This document shows, piece by piece, positions 25,583 to 34,647 of a stretch of 64,000 nt of DNA. Origin of the DNA: Euzebyella marina (lineage in GTDB: Bacteria > Bacteroidota > Bacteroidia > Flavobacteriales > Flavobacteriaceae); NCBI RefSeq assembly GCF_014855515.1, contig NZ_JACYFK010000001.1:806001-870000 (forward strand). Reading direction: 5' to 3'. Each line of letters begins with the position of its first letter. Within the stretch, counting starts at the first letter, position 1. The notes below the pieces were generated by a model. It made no database searches and was not told where the DNA came from. It was given only the letters and a program-made list of their open reading frames with translations. The position numbers and the translations under genes were made by a program.

Positions 25583-26797
25583 CTATAAAAGCATGTTTTT
25601 TGCCCGTTTGACACCTTCGACCAAAATATCGACCTCTTCCTTCGTATTGTAAAAACTAAAGCTTGCCCTTACAGTGCCCGGTATTTTATAAAAATCCATA
25701 ATGGGCTGGGCGCAGTGATGCCCCGTTCTTACAGCAATACCCAGTTTGTCAAGAATTGTTCCGATGTCATAGGGATGGACTCCTTCAATATTAAAAGAGA
25801 TGACCGACGTCTTTTCTTGAGCGGTACCGTAAATCTTTAAGCCTTCAATCTCGAGCAATTTATTGGTAGCGTAATCAAGAAGTTCATGCTCATAGGCCTC
25901 CATCTCACTAAAACCAATAGAATTCAAATAATCCAAAGCCGCACCAAAAGCAATACCACCACAGATGTTGGGCGTACCAGCCTCAAACTTATGTGGCAAA
26001 TCGGCATAGGTCGTTTTTTCAAAGGTAACTTCGGCAATCATTTCACCGCCACCTTGATAAGGTGGTAACTTATTCAACCATTCTTCCTTACCATAAAGTA
26101 CACCCACCCCGGTAGGACCACACATCTTATGTGCCGACACCGTGTAAAAATCAACATTTAATGCCTGTACGTCAGCTTTGATATGCGGTGCCGCCTGAGC
26201 ACCGTCGATTAGCACAGCAGCACCAACTTTATGAGCCTCATCGATAATAGTAGCTATCGGATTGATGGTACCCAAAGCATTCGAAACGTGATTGCAGAAA
26301 ACCAGTTTAGTATTGCTACTCAACAGATTTCTATATTCATTCATCATGAGCTCTCCCTGTTCGTTCATTGGAATCACCTTAAGAATCGCTCCCGTTCTTT
26401 CTGCCAGCATCTGCCAAGGCACAATATTACTGTGGTGCTCCATCGCAGAAACCAAAATTTCATCTCCTTTTTGAAGCAATGATGAAAAACCGTTGGCCAC
26501 CAAATTAATACCGTGGGTCGTACCCGACGTAAAGATGATTTCTTTTGCCTTCGAGGCGTTGAAATGCCTTTGAATCTTTTGTCTCGCCTGTTCGTATTTG
26601 TCCGTTGCTTCCTGCGATAAAAAATGCACTCCGCGATGAATGTTCGCATTGTAGGAAGAGTAGTAATCCACAATCACCTCGATTACCTGCTGTGGCGTTT
26701 GGGAAGTAGCCGCATTATCAAGATAAACCAATGGTTTTCCGTTGACTTCTCTACTTAATATGGGGAAATCCTTACGGATTTTTTGCGCATTTAACAT
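25583..26797 (-). CDS. sufS: Cysteine desulfurase SufS
   Basis: 404 residues from the ATG at 26797, giving the usual SufS N-terminus MLNAQKIRKDFPIL; an upstream extension of 18 residues (to 26851) has no conserved character. The PLP lysine is in YTVSAHKMCGPTGVGVL. The catalytic Cys362 is in RTGHHCAQPIMDF, the short-loop form of group II desulfurases. It converts cysteine to alanine plus an enzyme-bound persulfide that SufE collects. Confidence 0.96.
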   Translation of the reverse strand: MLNAQKIRKDFPILSREVNGKPLVYLDNAATSQTPQQVIEVIVDYYSSYNANIHRGVHFLSQEATDKYEQARQKIQRHFNASKAKEIIFTSGTTHGINLVANGFSSLLQKGDEILVSAMEHHSNIVPWQMLAERTGAILKVIPMNEQGELMMNEYRNLLSSNTKLVFCNHVSNALGTINPIATIIDEAHKVGAAVLIDGAQAAPHIKADVQALNVDFYTVSAHKMCGPTGVGVLYGKEEWLNKLPPYQGGGEMIAEVTFEKTTYADLPHKFEAGTPNICGGIAFGAALDYLNSIGFSEMEAYEHELLDYATNKLLEIEGLKIYGTAQEKTSVISFNIEGVHPYDIGTILDKLGIAVRTGHHCAQPIMDFYKIPGTVRASFSFYNTKEEVDILVEGVKRAKNMLL

Positions 26798-26878
26798 AGC
26801 ATTCTTATTGAACTGCAAAGATATTGGTTTCAGAAGGAAATACAGCTTCAAACACTTCTTTTGAGCCTGGCAAATGAT

Positions 26879-27478
26879 TCAGAACCTGAACCCAATACCG
26901 GCCTTAAAAACATTTAAACTTTTACCTCTAGTCTCGTATCGGTAGACATTGTTTTCATAATCTGCTTCTGCCAACCATTTTTGACGATGATTGAGGTAGT
27001 CGTATTGAATTTTTACAAAGAACCTATTAGTCAAATCATAACTCAACCCCAGATTAGCATTAAAAGCACCCCAGCTGTCCGATTCGTTATATCCTGAATC
27101 AACTATCTTACGGTCGTATTCATCTAAAAGAACGGAATAACCAACACCAACGCTCGGTTTTAACCTGCTTATTCCTGGCAAGTTTAATTCACCAAAAACA
27201 GTTGGCTGAAGCAACAAACGTTTCCATTTGTTATCGAATTCCAAATTGTCATCAAAATAAAAGTGCTGGCGGTCGGCAAAAAAAGAACCGTTTAAGCCTG
27301 CACCGAGCTGAATAATACCAAGATTCACAAATCTGTATTTGACACCTAAGTCGATAACCCCGTTTAATCCGTCTTCGTCTATGATTGGATAATTGGCCTC
27401 TACACTCCATTTTTTATCTTGGGCACAAAGACCGATCGAAGCAAAAAATAGGGCGCAAAAAAGTAATTTTGAATTCAT
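26879..27478 (-). CDS. Outer-membrane beta-barrel protein inside the suf cluster
   Basis: 199 residues with a signal peptide ending in GLCAQ. It has an alternating polar/aromatic pattern and a terminal aromatic (AGIGFRF), which suggests a small eight-stranded outer-membrane barrel. No enzymatic motif. It lies between sufD and sufS; the 137-bp upstream gap contains an inverted repeat that covers its start codon. Whether it belongs to Fe-S metabolism is unknown. Confidence 0.75.
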   Translation of the reverse strand: MNSKLLFCALFFASIGLCAQDKKWSVEANYPIIDEDGLNGVIDLGVKYRFVNLGIIQLGAGLNGSFFADRQHFYFDDNLEFDNKWKRLLLQPTVFGELNLPGISRLKPSVGVGYSVLLDEYDRKIVDSGYNESDSWGAFNANLGLSYDLTNRFFVKIQYDYLNHRQKWLAEADYENNVYRYETRGKSLNVFKAGIGFRF

Positions 27479-27527
27479 CTGAAATGTTTTAGGTTGAAAT
27501 TGTTTTCGACCAAATTAGATGAATTCA
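27470..27527 (-). promoter_or_regulatory. Leader hairpin that can mask the OMP start codon
   Basis: Eleven-base perfect arms: TGAATTCATCT at 27470-27480 and AGATGAATTCA at 27517-27527. In the minus-strand mRNA the downstream arm contains the ATG (27476-27478) of the barrel gene, so pairing would sequester it. The loop is 36 nt. Confidence 0.4.
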
Positions 27528-27615
27528 GATGTAGGAAAATCTAACGACTTGTTAATACATAGCCAACAAACTGCCAAAAAATATCGGCAATTCACAAAAA
27601 ACTTAAAGTGGATTT

Positions 27616-28932
27616 TTAGAGGTCAAACCCTAGGTTAACTCCTAATTTCTTAGCAATCAACTTATTGATTCGCGCCTTCACCTCAGGTATACGAACACTG
27701 GCCAGAACGTTATTGGCAAAAGCATACATCAATAATGCTCGGGCTTCTTTCTTAGGAATTCCTCGCGATTGAAGATAGAAAAGGGCATCTTCGTCTAGTT
27801 GACCAATAGTACAGCCGTGCGAACACTTCACGTCATCAGCAAAGATTTCTAATTGAGGCTTGGTGTTTATAGTTGCCTTATCGCTTACCAAAAGGTTATT
27901 GTTCTGCTGAAAGGCATTGGTTTTTTGGGCAATCTTATCTACTATAATCTTACCGTTAAAAACACCCGTCGCGTTTTCACCATAAATACCTTTATAATCT
28001 TGGTGGCTCTCACAATTCGGCTCAATATGGTGCACTAACGTATGATGGTCGACATGTTGTTTGTTACCCAAAATGGTCACACCCTTCATAGTAGAGTCGA
28101 CATGCTGACCGTTCTGATAGAAGTTAAGATTGTTTCGAGTCAATTTGCCCCCAAACGAAAAGGTGTGCACGCTAACGGCACTCTTACTTTTCTGATCTAT
28201 ATAGGTATTGTCGATCAGTGATGCATTTTCGGCATCATTTTGAATCTTATAGTAATCGACAATAGCGTTATCGGCAGCGAAAATTTCGGTAACACTGTTC
28301 GTCAAGACCTCGTTTGAAGTCAAGCTCTGATGACGCTCGATTACCTGTAATTCAGCGTTTTCTTCGGCAATAATCAAATTTCTTGGTTGCAATAGCAAAG
28401 AAGCCTCGTTACCCGTTGAGAAGTGGATAATTTCCACCGGCTTTTTAGGCATCTTGTTCTTAGGAATGTAGATATAGGCTCCTTCTCTACTAAACGCCGT
28501 ATTCAGGGTAGTTAACGACTCATCTTTCGATGCAATTTTGTTGAAATATACATCAATTACAGGGCGGTACATGGGCTTGGTTAGCGCCGAGCTCATCAAA
28601 CAGATGTCGACCCCATCGTGCGTAGTTTCGGAAAGATAAGAAGAGTAAATACCATCAATGAAAACAATCTTATAAGAATCTATCTCATGCAAGAAATACT
28701 TCTTAACCTCTTTATACTCGAGGGCATTCTCCTCTTTAGGAAAAATGCTAAAATCAATCTTTTGAAGACTGTTTAACGAAGTGTATTTCCAAGCTTCCTC
28801 CTTTTTACTGGGAAAACCTTTCAATTCAAAATTTTTCATTGCCTCTGTACGAAGATCGTGCACGGGGTGCTCAATATCTACGTTACTCTCAAAGGCCATG
28901 AAAGATGATATCAGTTTATCTTTTAAATCCAT
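27616..28932 (-). CDS. sufD: Fe-S cluster assembly protein SufD
   Basis: 438 residues from ATG 28932 (MDLKDKLISSF); ten further codons upstream are open but unconserved. Central right-handed beta-helix typical of SufB/SufD. Conserved stretches are LNFYQNGQHVDSTMKGV, QDYKGIYGENATGVFNGKI, and DDVKCSHGCTIGQLDEDALFYLQSRGI with the family Cys and His near the C-terminus. It is part of the SufBC2D scaffold. It follows sufC by 53 bp. Confidence 0.95.
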   Translation of the reverse strand: MDLKDKLISSFMAFESNVDIEHPVHDLRTEAMKNFELKGFPSKKEEAWKYTSLNSLQKIDFSIFPKEENALEYKEVKKYFLHEIDSYKIVFIDGIYSSYLSETTHDGVDICLMSSALTKPMYRPVIDVYFNKIASKDESLTTLNTAFSREGAYIYIPKNKMPKKPVEIIHFSTGNEASLLLQPRNLIIAEENAELQVIERHQSLTSNEVLTNSVTEIFAADNAIVDYYKIQNDAENASLIDNTYIDQKSKSAVSVHTFSFGGKLTRNNLNFYQNGQHVDSTMKGVTILGNKQHVDHHTLVHHIEPNCESHQDYKGIYGENATGVFNGKIIVDKIAQKTNAFQQNNNLLVSDKATINTKPQLEIFADDVKCSHGCTIGQLDEDALFYLQSRGIPKKEARALLMYAFANNVLASVRIPEVKARINKLIAKKLGVNLGFDL

Positions 28933-28985
28933 AGTGTAATGTAATTGCAATAATGGCTTCACTACTGAGCGAAACCTGAGGCGGT

Positions 28986-29738
28986 TTAGACTACTGCTTC
29001 ATTCTTCAACCAATCGTATCCTTTTTCCTCTAGCTCTAACGCCAATTCTTTTCCACCAGATTTTACAATCTTACCATTGTGCAATACATGCACAAAATCA
29101 GGTACGATATATTCCAAAAGTCTTTGGTAGTGGGTAATTACGATGACGGCATTGTCTTTACTCTTCAATTTATTCACCCCATTGGCAACGATACGAAGAG
29201 CGTCGATATCCAAACCGGAATCTGTCTCATCTAAAATGGCCAATTTAGGCTCAAGCATGGCCATCTGAAAAATTTCGTTTCGCTTCTTTTCACCTCCTGA
29301 AAAACCTTCGTTCAAAGAGCGGGAAAGAAATCTTCGGTCAATATCAAGAAGCTCAGATTTTTCTCTGATCAGCTTCAACATTTTGTTTGCTGGCATTTCC
29401 TCTAGACCGCGTGCTTTTCTAGACTCATTGATAGCAGTCTTAATGAAGTTGGTAACGGAAACCCCAGGAATTTCTACCGGATATTGGAAAGAAAGGAAAA
29501 CCCCTTTATGAGCTCTTTCCTCAGGGGAAACCTCATCTAAATCCTCACCGTTCAACTCTACCGAACCTTTGGTTACCTCAAATTCTTCTTTACCGGCAAT
29601 AACCGCAGAAAGTGTACTCTTTCCGGAGCCATTGGGGCCCATAATTGCGTGAACCTCGCCAGCATTTACCTCAAGGTTAATGCCTTTTAATATTTCTTTA
29701 TCCTCAATACCGGCATGTAAATCTGTAATCTTTAACAT
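28986..29738 (-). CDS. sufC: Fe-S cluster assembly ATPase SufC
   Basis: 250 residues. ABC ATPase with Walker A GPNGSGKST, Q-loop region FLSFQYPVEIPGV, signature FSGGEKKRNE, Walker B LAILDETDSGLD and switch His VITHYQR. It energises the SufBCD scaffold. It lies 68 bp downstream of sufB. Confidence 0.97.
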   Translation of the reverse strand: MLKITDLHAGIEDKEILKGINLEVNAGEVHAIMGPNGSGKSTLSAVIAGKEEFEVTKGSVELNGEDLDEVSPEERAHKGVFLSFQYPVEIPGVSVTNFIKTAINESRKARGLEEMPANKMLKLIREKSELLDIDRRFLSRSLNEGFSGGEKKRNEIFQMAMLEPKLAILDETDSGLDIDALRIVANGVNKLKSKDNAVIVITHYQRLLEYIVPDFVHVLHNGKIVKSGGKELALELEEKGYDWLKNEAVV

Positions 29739-29806
29739 AAATTCTCTTCTTAACTTCTAAGATTAAAGGCCTTTCGCCTCCTTAAAGTATTTTTTGATTG
29801 TATCGC

Positions 29807-31252
29807 TTATCCTACCGAGCCCTCTAAACTTATTTCCAAAAGTTTTTGCGCTTCAACTGCAAACTCCATTGGCAACTTGTTCAACACCTCTTTGCTAAAA
29901 CCGTTAACAATCAGCGCTATCGCCTTTTCGGTATCAATACCCCTTTGGTTGCAATAGAATATTTGGTCTTCACCAATTTTACTGGTTGTCGCCTCATGTT
30001 CGATTTGAGCGGTCTTGTTTTTTGCCTCGATATAGGGGAAAGTGTGCGCGCCGCATTCATTACCCATTAAAAGGGAGTCGCACTGTGAAAAGTTACGGGC
30101 ATTTTCTGCGCGACTGTTCACTTGTACCAAGCCTCGATAACTGTTCTGTGATTTTCCGGCAGAGATACCCTTGGAAATAATGGTACTACGAGTGTTCTTA
30201 CCCAAATGAATCATTTTGGTACCCGTATCGGCCTGCTGAAAATTATTGGTTACGGCGATGGAATAGAATTCGCCAATAGAATTATCGCCTTTTAGAATAC
30301 AGGAAGGATATTTCCAAGTAACGGCAGAACCAGTCTCTACCTGCGTCCAAGAAATTTTGGCGTTTTTCTCGCACAAACCTCTTTTGGTAACGAAATTATA
30401 AACACCTCCTTTTCCTTCTTTATCACCGGGAAACCAGTTTTGTACCGTAGAGTATTTTATTTCTGCGTCATCCAGAGCAATCAACTCTACAACGGCAGCA
30501 TGTAACTGATTCTCATCACGAGATGGCGCCGTACACCCTTCTAGATAACTCACATAACTACCTTCATCGGCAATAACAAGCGTACGTTCGAACTGACCTG
30601 TACCTGCTTGGTTGATCCTGAAATAAGTAGAAAGCTCCATAGGGCATTTTACACCTTTCGGTATATAACAGAACGACCCATCTGAAAAAACAGCGGAATT
30701 TAATGCTGCGTAAAAGTTATCTCTTTTCGGAACTACAGAACCGATGTATTTTTTAACCAGCTCCGGATGTTCTTTTATCGCTTCGGATATTGAACAGAAA
30801 ATAATTCCCTTTTCTGCCAAGGTCTTTTTAAAAGTAGTGGCTACCGACACGGAGTCCATAACAATATCTACCGCTACGCCAGCCAATTTCTTCTGTTCAT
30901 CAACAGAAATACCCAGTTTTTTAAAGGTTTCCAATAATTCAGGATCCACCTCATCCAAACTATTGTATTTGGGTTTTTTATTAGGAGCCGAGTAGTATGA
31001 AATAGATTGGAAATCGGGTTTCTTATAATGTACGTTCGCCCACTCCGGCTCTTCCATTTCCTTCCAATATTTGAAGGCCTCTAAACGCCAAAGGGTCATC
31101 CACTCCGGCTCTTCCTTCTTCTTGGAGATAGCGATAATAATATCCTCGTTCAGACCAACGGGCAGCGTGTCAGATTCTATATCGGTATAAAACCCGTACT
31201 CATACTCTTTGGTCTCGAGCTCTTTTTTTAACTCTTCCTCAGTATATGCCAT
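29807..31252 (-). CDS. sufB: Fe-S cluster assembly protein SufB
   Basis: 481 residues, full length. Diagnostic segments include [79 protein letters not shown] and [20 protein letters not shown]. It is the scaffold on which the nascent cluster is built. It starts nine bases after the sufA stop, so the two are tightly coupled. Confidence 0.97.
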   Translation of the reverse strand: MAYTEEELKKELETKEYEYGFYTDIESDTLPVGLNEDIIIAISKKKEEPEWMTLWRLEAFKYWKEMEEPEWANVHYKKPDFQSISYYSAPNKKPKYNSLDEVDPELLETFKKLGISVDEQKKLAGVAVDIVMDSVSVATTFKKTLAEKGIIFCSISEAIKEHPELVKKYIGSVVPKRDNFYAALNSAVFSDGSFCYIPKGVKCPMELSTYFRINQAGTGQFERTLVIADEGSYVSYLEGCTAPSRDENQLHAAVVELIALDDAEIKYSTVQNWFPGDKEGKGGVYNFVTKRGLCEKNAKISWTQVETGSAVTWKYPSCILKGDNSIGEFYSIAVTNNFQQADTGTKMIHLGKNTRSTIISKGISAGKSQNSYRGLVQVNSRAENARNFSQCDSLLMGNECGAHTFPYIEAKNKTAQIEHEATTSKIGEDQIFYCNQRGIDTEKAIALIVNGFSKEVLNKLPMEFAVEAQKLLEISLEGSVG

Positions 31253-31261
31253 AGTTTCTTT

Positions 31262-31591
31262 TTACAATGAAAAACTCTCTCCGCAACCGCAGGTTCGCTG
31301 TGCGTTCGGGTTGTTGAAAACAAACCCCTTTCCGTTAAGTCCACCGGAATACTCCAGAGTCGTACCAACTAGATAAAGAAAGCTTTTTTTATCTACAATG
31401 ATGCGTACGTTGTTATCTTCAAAAACCTTATCGGTATCGCCGACTTTATTATCAAAATCTAATTCATAGGAAAGTCCGCTACAACCGCCACTCTTAACAC
31501 CCACACGCACATAATCTTTAGAAGAGTCAAACCCTCCTTCAGACATTAGGTCAATAACCTTTTTTCTGGCTGATTCAGATACCTGTATCAT
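31262..31591 (-). CDS. sufA: A-type Fe-S carrier (HesB/IscA/SufA family)
   Basis: 109 residues. The three cluster-binding cysteines are in SGGCSGLSYEL and near the C-terminus in CGCGESFSL. It carries Fe-S clusters from the scaffold to targets. It is the first gene of the suf operon, with a putative promoter 29 bp upstream; no Rrf2-family regulator gene (IscR/SufR) is present in the cluster. Confidence 0.93.
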   Translation of the reverse strand: MIQVSESARKKVIDLMSEGGFDSSKDYVRVGVKSGGCSGLSYELDFDNKVGDTDKVFEDNNVRIIVDKKSFLYLVGTTLEYSGGLNGKGFVFNNPNAQRTCGCGESFSL

Positions 31592-31605
31592 TGCATTTTA
31601 CTTTA

Positions 31606-31627
31606 TTCTAAATAGTTCACAAATATA
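31606..31627 (-). promoter_or_regulatory. suf operon promoter with TTCTAAATAG box
   Basis: Minus-strand TATATTTG (31627-31620) matches TAnnTTTG. Immediately downstream is CTATTTAGAA on the minus strand (31615-31606), identical to the half-site of the palindrome upstream of the AraC/hemA genes. Confidence 0.45.
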
Positions 31628-31755
31628 CGTCATTAGTAGGGTTTTACCATAAGAACTAACATTATTATAACGAATGCCCCGATAGCCCATTTCTATAGAA
31701 CCCCTCACAAATCATATGCCTATTCAAAGTGCGCTTCGGAAAGACACGGATTCAT

Positions 31756-31763
31756 TAACTTTG
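31756..31763 (+). promoter_or_regulatory. Putative -7 element of the GT90-like gene
   Basis: TAACTTTG matches TAnnTTTG, 44 bp before the ATG. Confidence 0.4.
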
Positions 31764-31807
31764 GGTGCATCAGTTAAATTTTACAACCTGGCCAAGGGTC
31801 TCTGAAT

Positions 31808-32761
31808 ATGGATTTCGACGATATCAATGCCTTTTATTATGCCAAAAATTTCGGAAAGAACGCTCTCCCGAAATTTTATTTTAGGCATCGTTACCGTCAA
31901 TTAATGAACTTTAAGAAAACTTGTGACCCCACCTATTTGAATTACAGGGTCGACTACTACCTAAAACACAATCAACCTTTTGAGCTACCCCAAAACTCTG
32001 TCGCCGTAAAAGACTTCAAGCGCACAAAGGGAACAGGCTACTATCTAGACCTAAAAGAGTTCTTGCATTACTTTTCGCCGCACGTTCGCTTTGCTTACCA
32101 TTTTGGAGATGAAACACACATCAACCCTCAGCCGACCCTTTTTAAAGCACGACCGCTTTATGTGGATAATGCCAACTCTGTTTTGTTCAAACTAAACAAA
32201 AGAAGGCATTTTAAATGGGTCAAAGATGCCCTTGGATTTGAGGACAAAAAGAAAAAAGTAGTTTGGCGTGGCAGGGCCCATCAAAAGCAACGTAGAGATT
32301 TTGTGGAGAAGTTTTGGAACCACCCATCATTTGATGTTGGCTTAATCACACCCAAACAAAACGACTTACCATTGCATCGCGGGTTTATGGATATTAACGC
32401 TCAACTAGAACATCAATTCATTGCCTGCATCGAAGGTTATGATGTGGCCACGAACCTAAAATGGGCCATGAGCAGCAATTCGCTTTGCATCATGCCAAAA
32501 CCGACTTGTGAGACCTGGTTCATGGAAGGAACATTAAAGGCTAGGGTACATTATGTAGAAGTGGAGGCCGATTTCTCGGATATGGAGGAAAAAATGGAGT
32601 ATTATTCAAAGAATCCTAGTCAGGCCAAGGAGATTATCAAGAACGCACATGAACATATTGCATCTTTCAAAAACAAAAAGATGGAGGACCTTATCTGCTT
32701 TTTGGTGTTGGAGAAATATGCTCAGCTTTCTGGGCAAGAGAATTATCTTCGTTTTCAATAG
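31808..32761 (+). CDS. GT90/CAP10-like glycosyltransferase
   Basis: 317 residues without signal or membrane segment. The CAP10/LpsA-like pattern is visible: KKVVWRGRAHQKQRRDF, GFMDINAQLEHQFIACIEG, then the sugar-nucleotide region DVATNLKWAMSSNSLCIMP and WFMEGTLKARVHYVEV. Family members add a sugar to lipopolysaccharide or capsule; donor and acceptor here are unknown. The gene stands alone, divergent from suf and convergent with the cytochrome gene three bases away. Confidence 0.8.
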   Translation: MDFDDINAFYYAKNFGKNALPKFYFRHRYRQLMNFKKTCDPTYLNYRVDYYLKHNQPFELPQNSVAVKDFKRTKGTGYYLDLKEFLHYFSPHVRFAYHFGDETHINPQPTLFKARPLYVDNANSVLFKLNKRRHFKWVKDALGFEDKKKKVVWRGRAHQKQRRDFVEKFWNHPSFDVGLITPKQNDLPLHRGFMDINAQLEHQFIACIEGYDVATNLKWAMSSNSLCIMPKPTCETWFMEGTLKARVHYVEVEADFSDMEEKMEYYSKNPSQAKEIIKNAHEHIASFKNKKMEDLICFLVLEKYAQLSGQENYLRFQ

Positions 32762-32764
32762 TTA

Positions 32765-33856
32765 CTATCGAAAACTTGGGTCATTCACAAAGTCTTCGTC
32801 GGACAATGTCAATAAAAAAGCCTTCAAATTAGCCTTGTCTTTATCTGTCAATCTAACGCCGCCATCAGCTACTTTTTTCATAAGCGGGTCAATGGTAGCA
32901 GAATTTTGCAATCCTTCACTGTAGTGATCTATAACCTCTTCTAAGGTAGAGAAGCGTCCGTCGTGCATATACGGTGCTGTGAAAGCCAAATTTCGTAAAG
33001 ATGGAGTCTTGAACTTACCATTGTCAGCTGGGTCTCCGGTAATTTTACCCAGACCCAAATCTGCAAAAGAACTGTCCAAACCATTGTTATGAAAAATATT
33101 ATCCGTCCATAACGGATTATTAGGATTTCCGTGGCAATGAAAACAGTCGCCCCGAGTCTCATCAAGAAAAACAGCTAACCCGTTTTGCTCTTCATCGGTC
33201 AATTCAACTTCATTTGCCAAGTATTTGTCAAACTTTGAACTTCCGGAAATAAGTGTTCTTTCAAACTGGGCAATCGCTTTTGCCACTTTTAAACTATCGA
33301 TACCTTCTTCAGCAAAAGCGGCAAAAAATAAATCGGGATATTCGCTATCTGACTCAAGGTCGCTCACTACTTTTTCCCAAGTATTCGCCATTTCAGAACT
33401 ATCGGGAACGGGATGAAAAACTTGGTTTTCCAAACTGCTGGCCGAACCATCCCAAAAAAATAGCTCATCGAAATTCCAAGCCAAATTGAACAGCGGCATA
33501 GCATTTCTGCTACCTAAAGCACCATTCACACCTTCGCTCAATACATTGGTATCTGTAAACGCAGAATGGGGCATATGGCAGTCAGCGCAGGATATGGAAT
33601 GGTCTACAGATAACACGGGATCAAAGAACAATTTCTTACCCAATACAATCCCCTCTTCTGTCAACGGGTTCGAAATAGGAATAACAGGATCAATAATCGA
33701 ACTTTTAAAAAAAGCAGGGATATTCAACTCTACCGGTGTAGGTTGGTATGTTTCATCATCCAATACACTAGTTGGCTCATCATTAGAACAGGCAGCCAAT
33801 AGCAAAACCCATACGACGAACCTAAACTCTCTTATGAAGCCTTGAATTTTAATCAC
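32765..33856 (-). CDS. Diheme cytochrome c peroxidase/MauG-family lipoprotein (MbnH-like)
   Basis: 363 residues from a GTG that overlaps the end of the MbnP-like gene by eight bases. The leader ends in the lipobox LLAAC. Two heme c sites are present: SCADCHMPHSAF in the N-terminal half and CFHCHGNPNNPLW in the C-terminal half. The later PYMHDGRFSTLEEVIDHYSEG segment offers an axial Met. The family covers peroxidases and MauG-type enzymes that oxidise partner-protein residues; adjacency to an MbnP-like protein favours the MbnH subgroup. Location: periplasmic face, lipid-anchored. Confidence 0.88.
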   Translation of the reverse strand: MIKIQGFIREFRFVVWVLLLAACSNDEPTSVLDDETYQPTPVELNIPAFFKSSIIDPVIPISNPLTEEGIVLGKKLFFDPVLSVDHSISCADCHMPHSAFTDTNVLSEGVNGALGSRNAMPLFNLAWNFDELFFWDGSASSLENQVFHPVPDSSEMANTWEKVVSDLESDSEYPDLFFAAFAEEGIDSLKVAKAIAQFERTLISGSSKFDKYLANEVELTDEEQNGLAVFLDETRGDCFHCHGNPNNPLWTDNIFHNNGLDSSFADLGLGKITGDPADNGKFKTPSLRNLAFTAPYMHDGRFSTLEEVIDHYSEGLQNSATIDPLMKKVADGGVRLTDKDKANLKAFLLTLSDEDFVNDPSFR

Positions 33857-34637
33857 TTTTCAGCTTAAAAACATCTTTCCCGTTTTCATACATCATTACC
33901 TGTGCATCAAAATTGGGCATTAGCATCGAATGCAAATCATTTAAGTTCCATTCATTAGGGTTCTTGAACCATTCGGCAATATTCATATCAATTTGTAACT
34001 CCGAAGATTTATCAATGGTGACCCGACCTAAGCTCACCTTAAAAAAAGTGTCTTCAAAAACTGGATTGTCGCTAGAATTGTCAACGGCACGTATGGCGTG
34101 AAATTGATAACCTGTCTCCGTTTGTGTAGAATCAAGAAACTTACCTTCCAATTGCATGTAATGATAACCACCGCCCATCATTTCTGGTACATTCCAAAGG
34201 GCGGTATTTAAATCGGCATAGACACCACTCCGATTGTCATCATTGTCAAAGCCAAAAGTAAACCTTAGGTTTTTGTAGGTGCCTATGGGAATACTATCCG
34301 CGGAACGATACATAAGGCTCGAATCGTCTTGTAAATCGATTAGATGATAATCTTCAATTGTTATGACCTCTCCTTCTTCGTTCTCAAGGCTTACGTTACT
34401 TATCAAGTACCTTAACAGTTCAATGCTCATTTCTTCTTGATGGGCATTTGTGTATTTTAAACTATTGAAATCATCTTTTGACACCTGCTGAGCATCCCAA
34501 CTATGTGAAAATCTAAGTTTGAGAGAGGTTGTTTCTGGATTACGGTCTATTTCTTGATCAGTGCTACAACCGGAAATAACCACAATACAGACAGCACCTA
34601 TCCATAGAAAAAGTTTACTCACAATTTTATATAACAT
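33849..34637 (-). CDS. MbnP-like lipoprotein
   Basis: 262 residues with lipobox ISGC. The opening LKLRFSHSWD, SIELLRYLISNVSLENEEG, the IPIGTYKNLRFTFGFD turn and WNVPEMMGGGYHYMQLEGKF match the MbnP family. MbnP proteins are copper-binding partners of the diheme enzyme MbnH, which modifies a Trp in them; that chemistry is known from methanobactin clusters and is inferred here. It is translationally coupled to the downstream diheme gene. No methanobactin precursor or its biosynthesis genes are seen. Confidence 0.75.
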   Translation of the reverse strand: MLYKIVSKLFLWIGAVCIVVISGCSTDQEIDRNPETTSLKLRFSHSWDAQQVSKDDFNSLKYTNAHQEEMSIELLRYLISNVSLENEEGEVITIEDYHLIDLQDDSSLMYRSADSIPIGTYKNLRFTFGFDNDDNRSGVYADLNTALWNVPEMMGGGYHYMQLEGKFLDSTQTETGYQFHAIRAVDNSSDNPVFEDTFFKVSLGRVTIDKSSELQIDMNIAEWFKNPNEWNLNDLHSMLMPNFDAQVMMYENGKDVFKLKSD

Positions 34638-34647
34638 TCAGTATATT

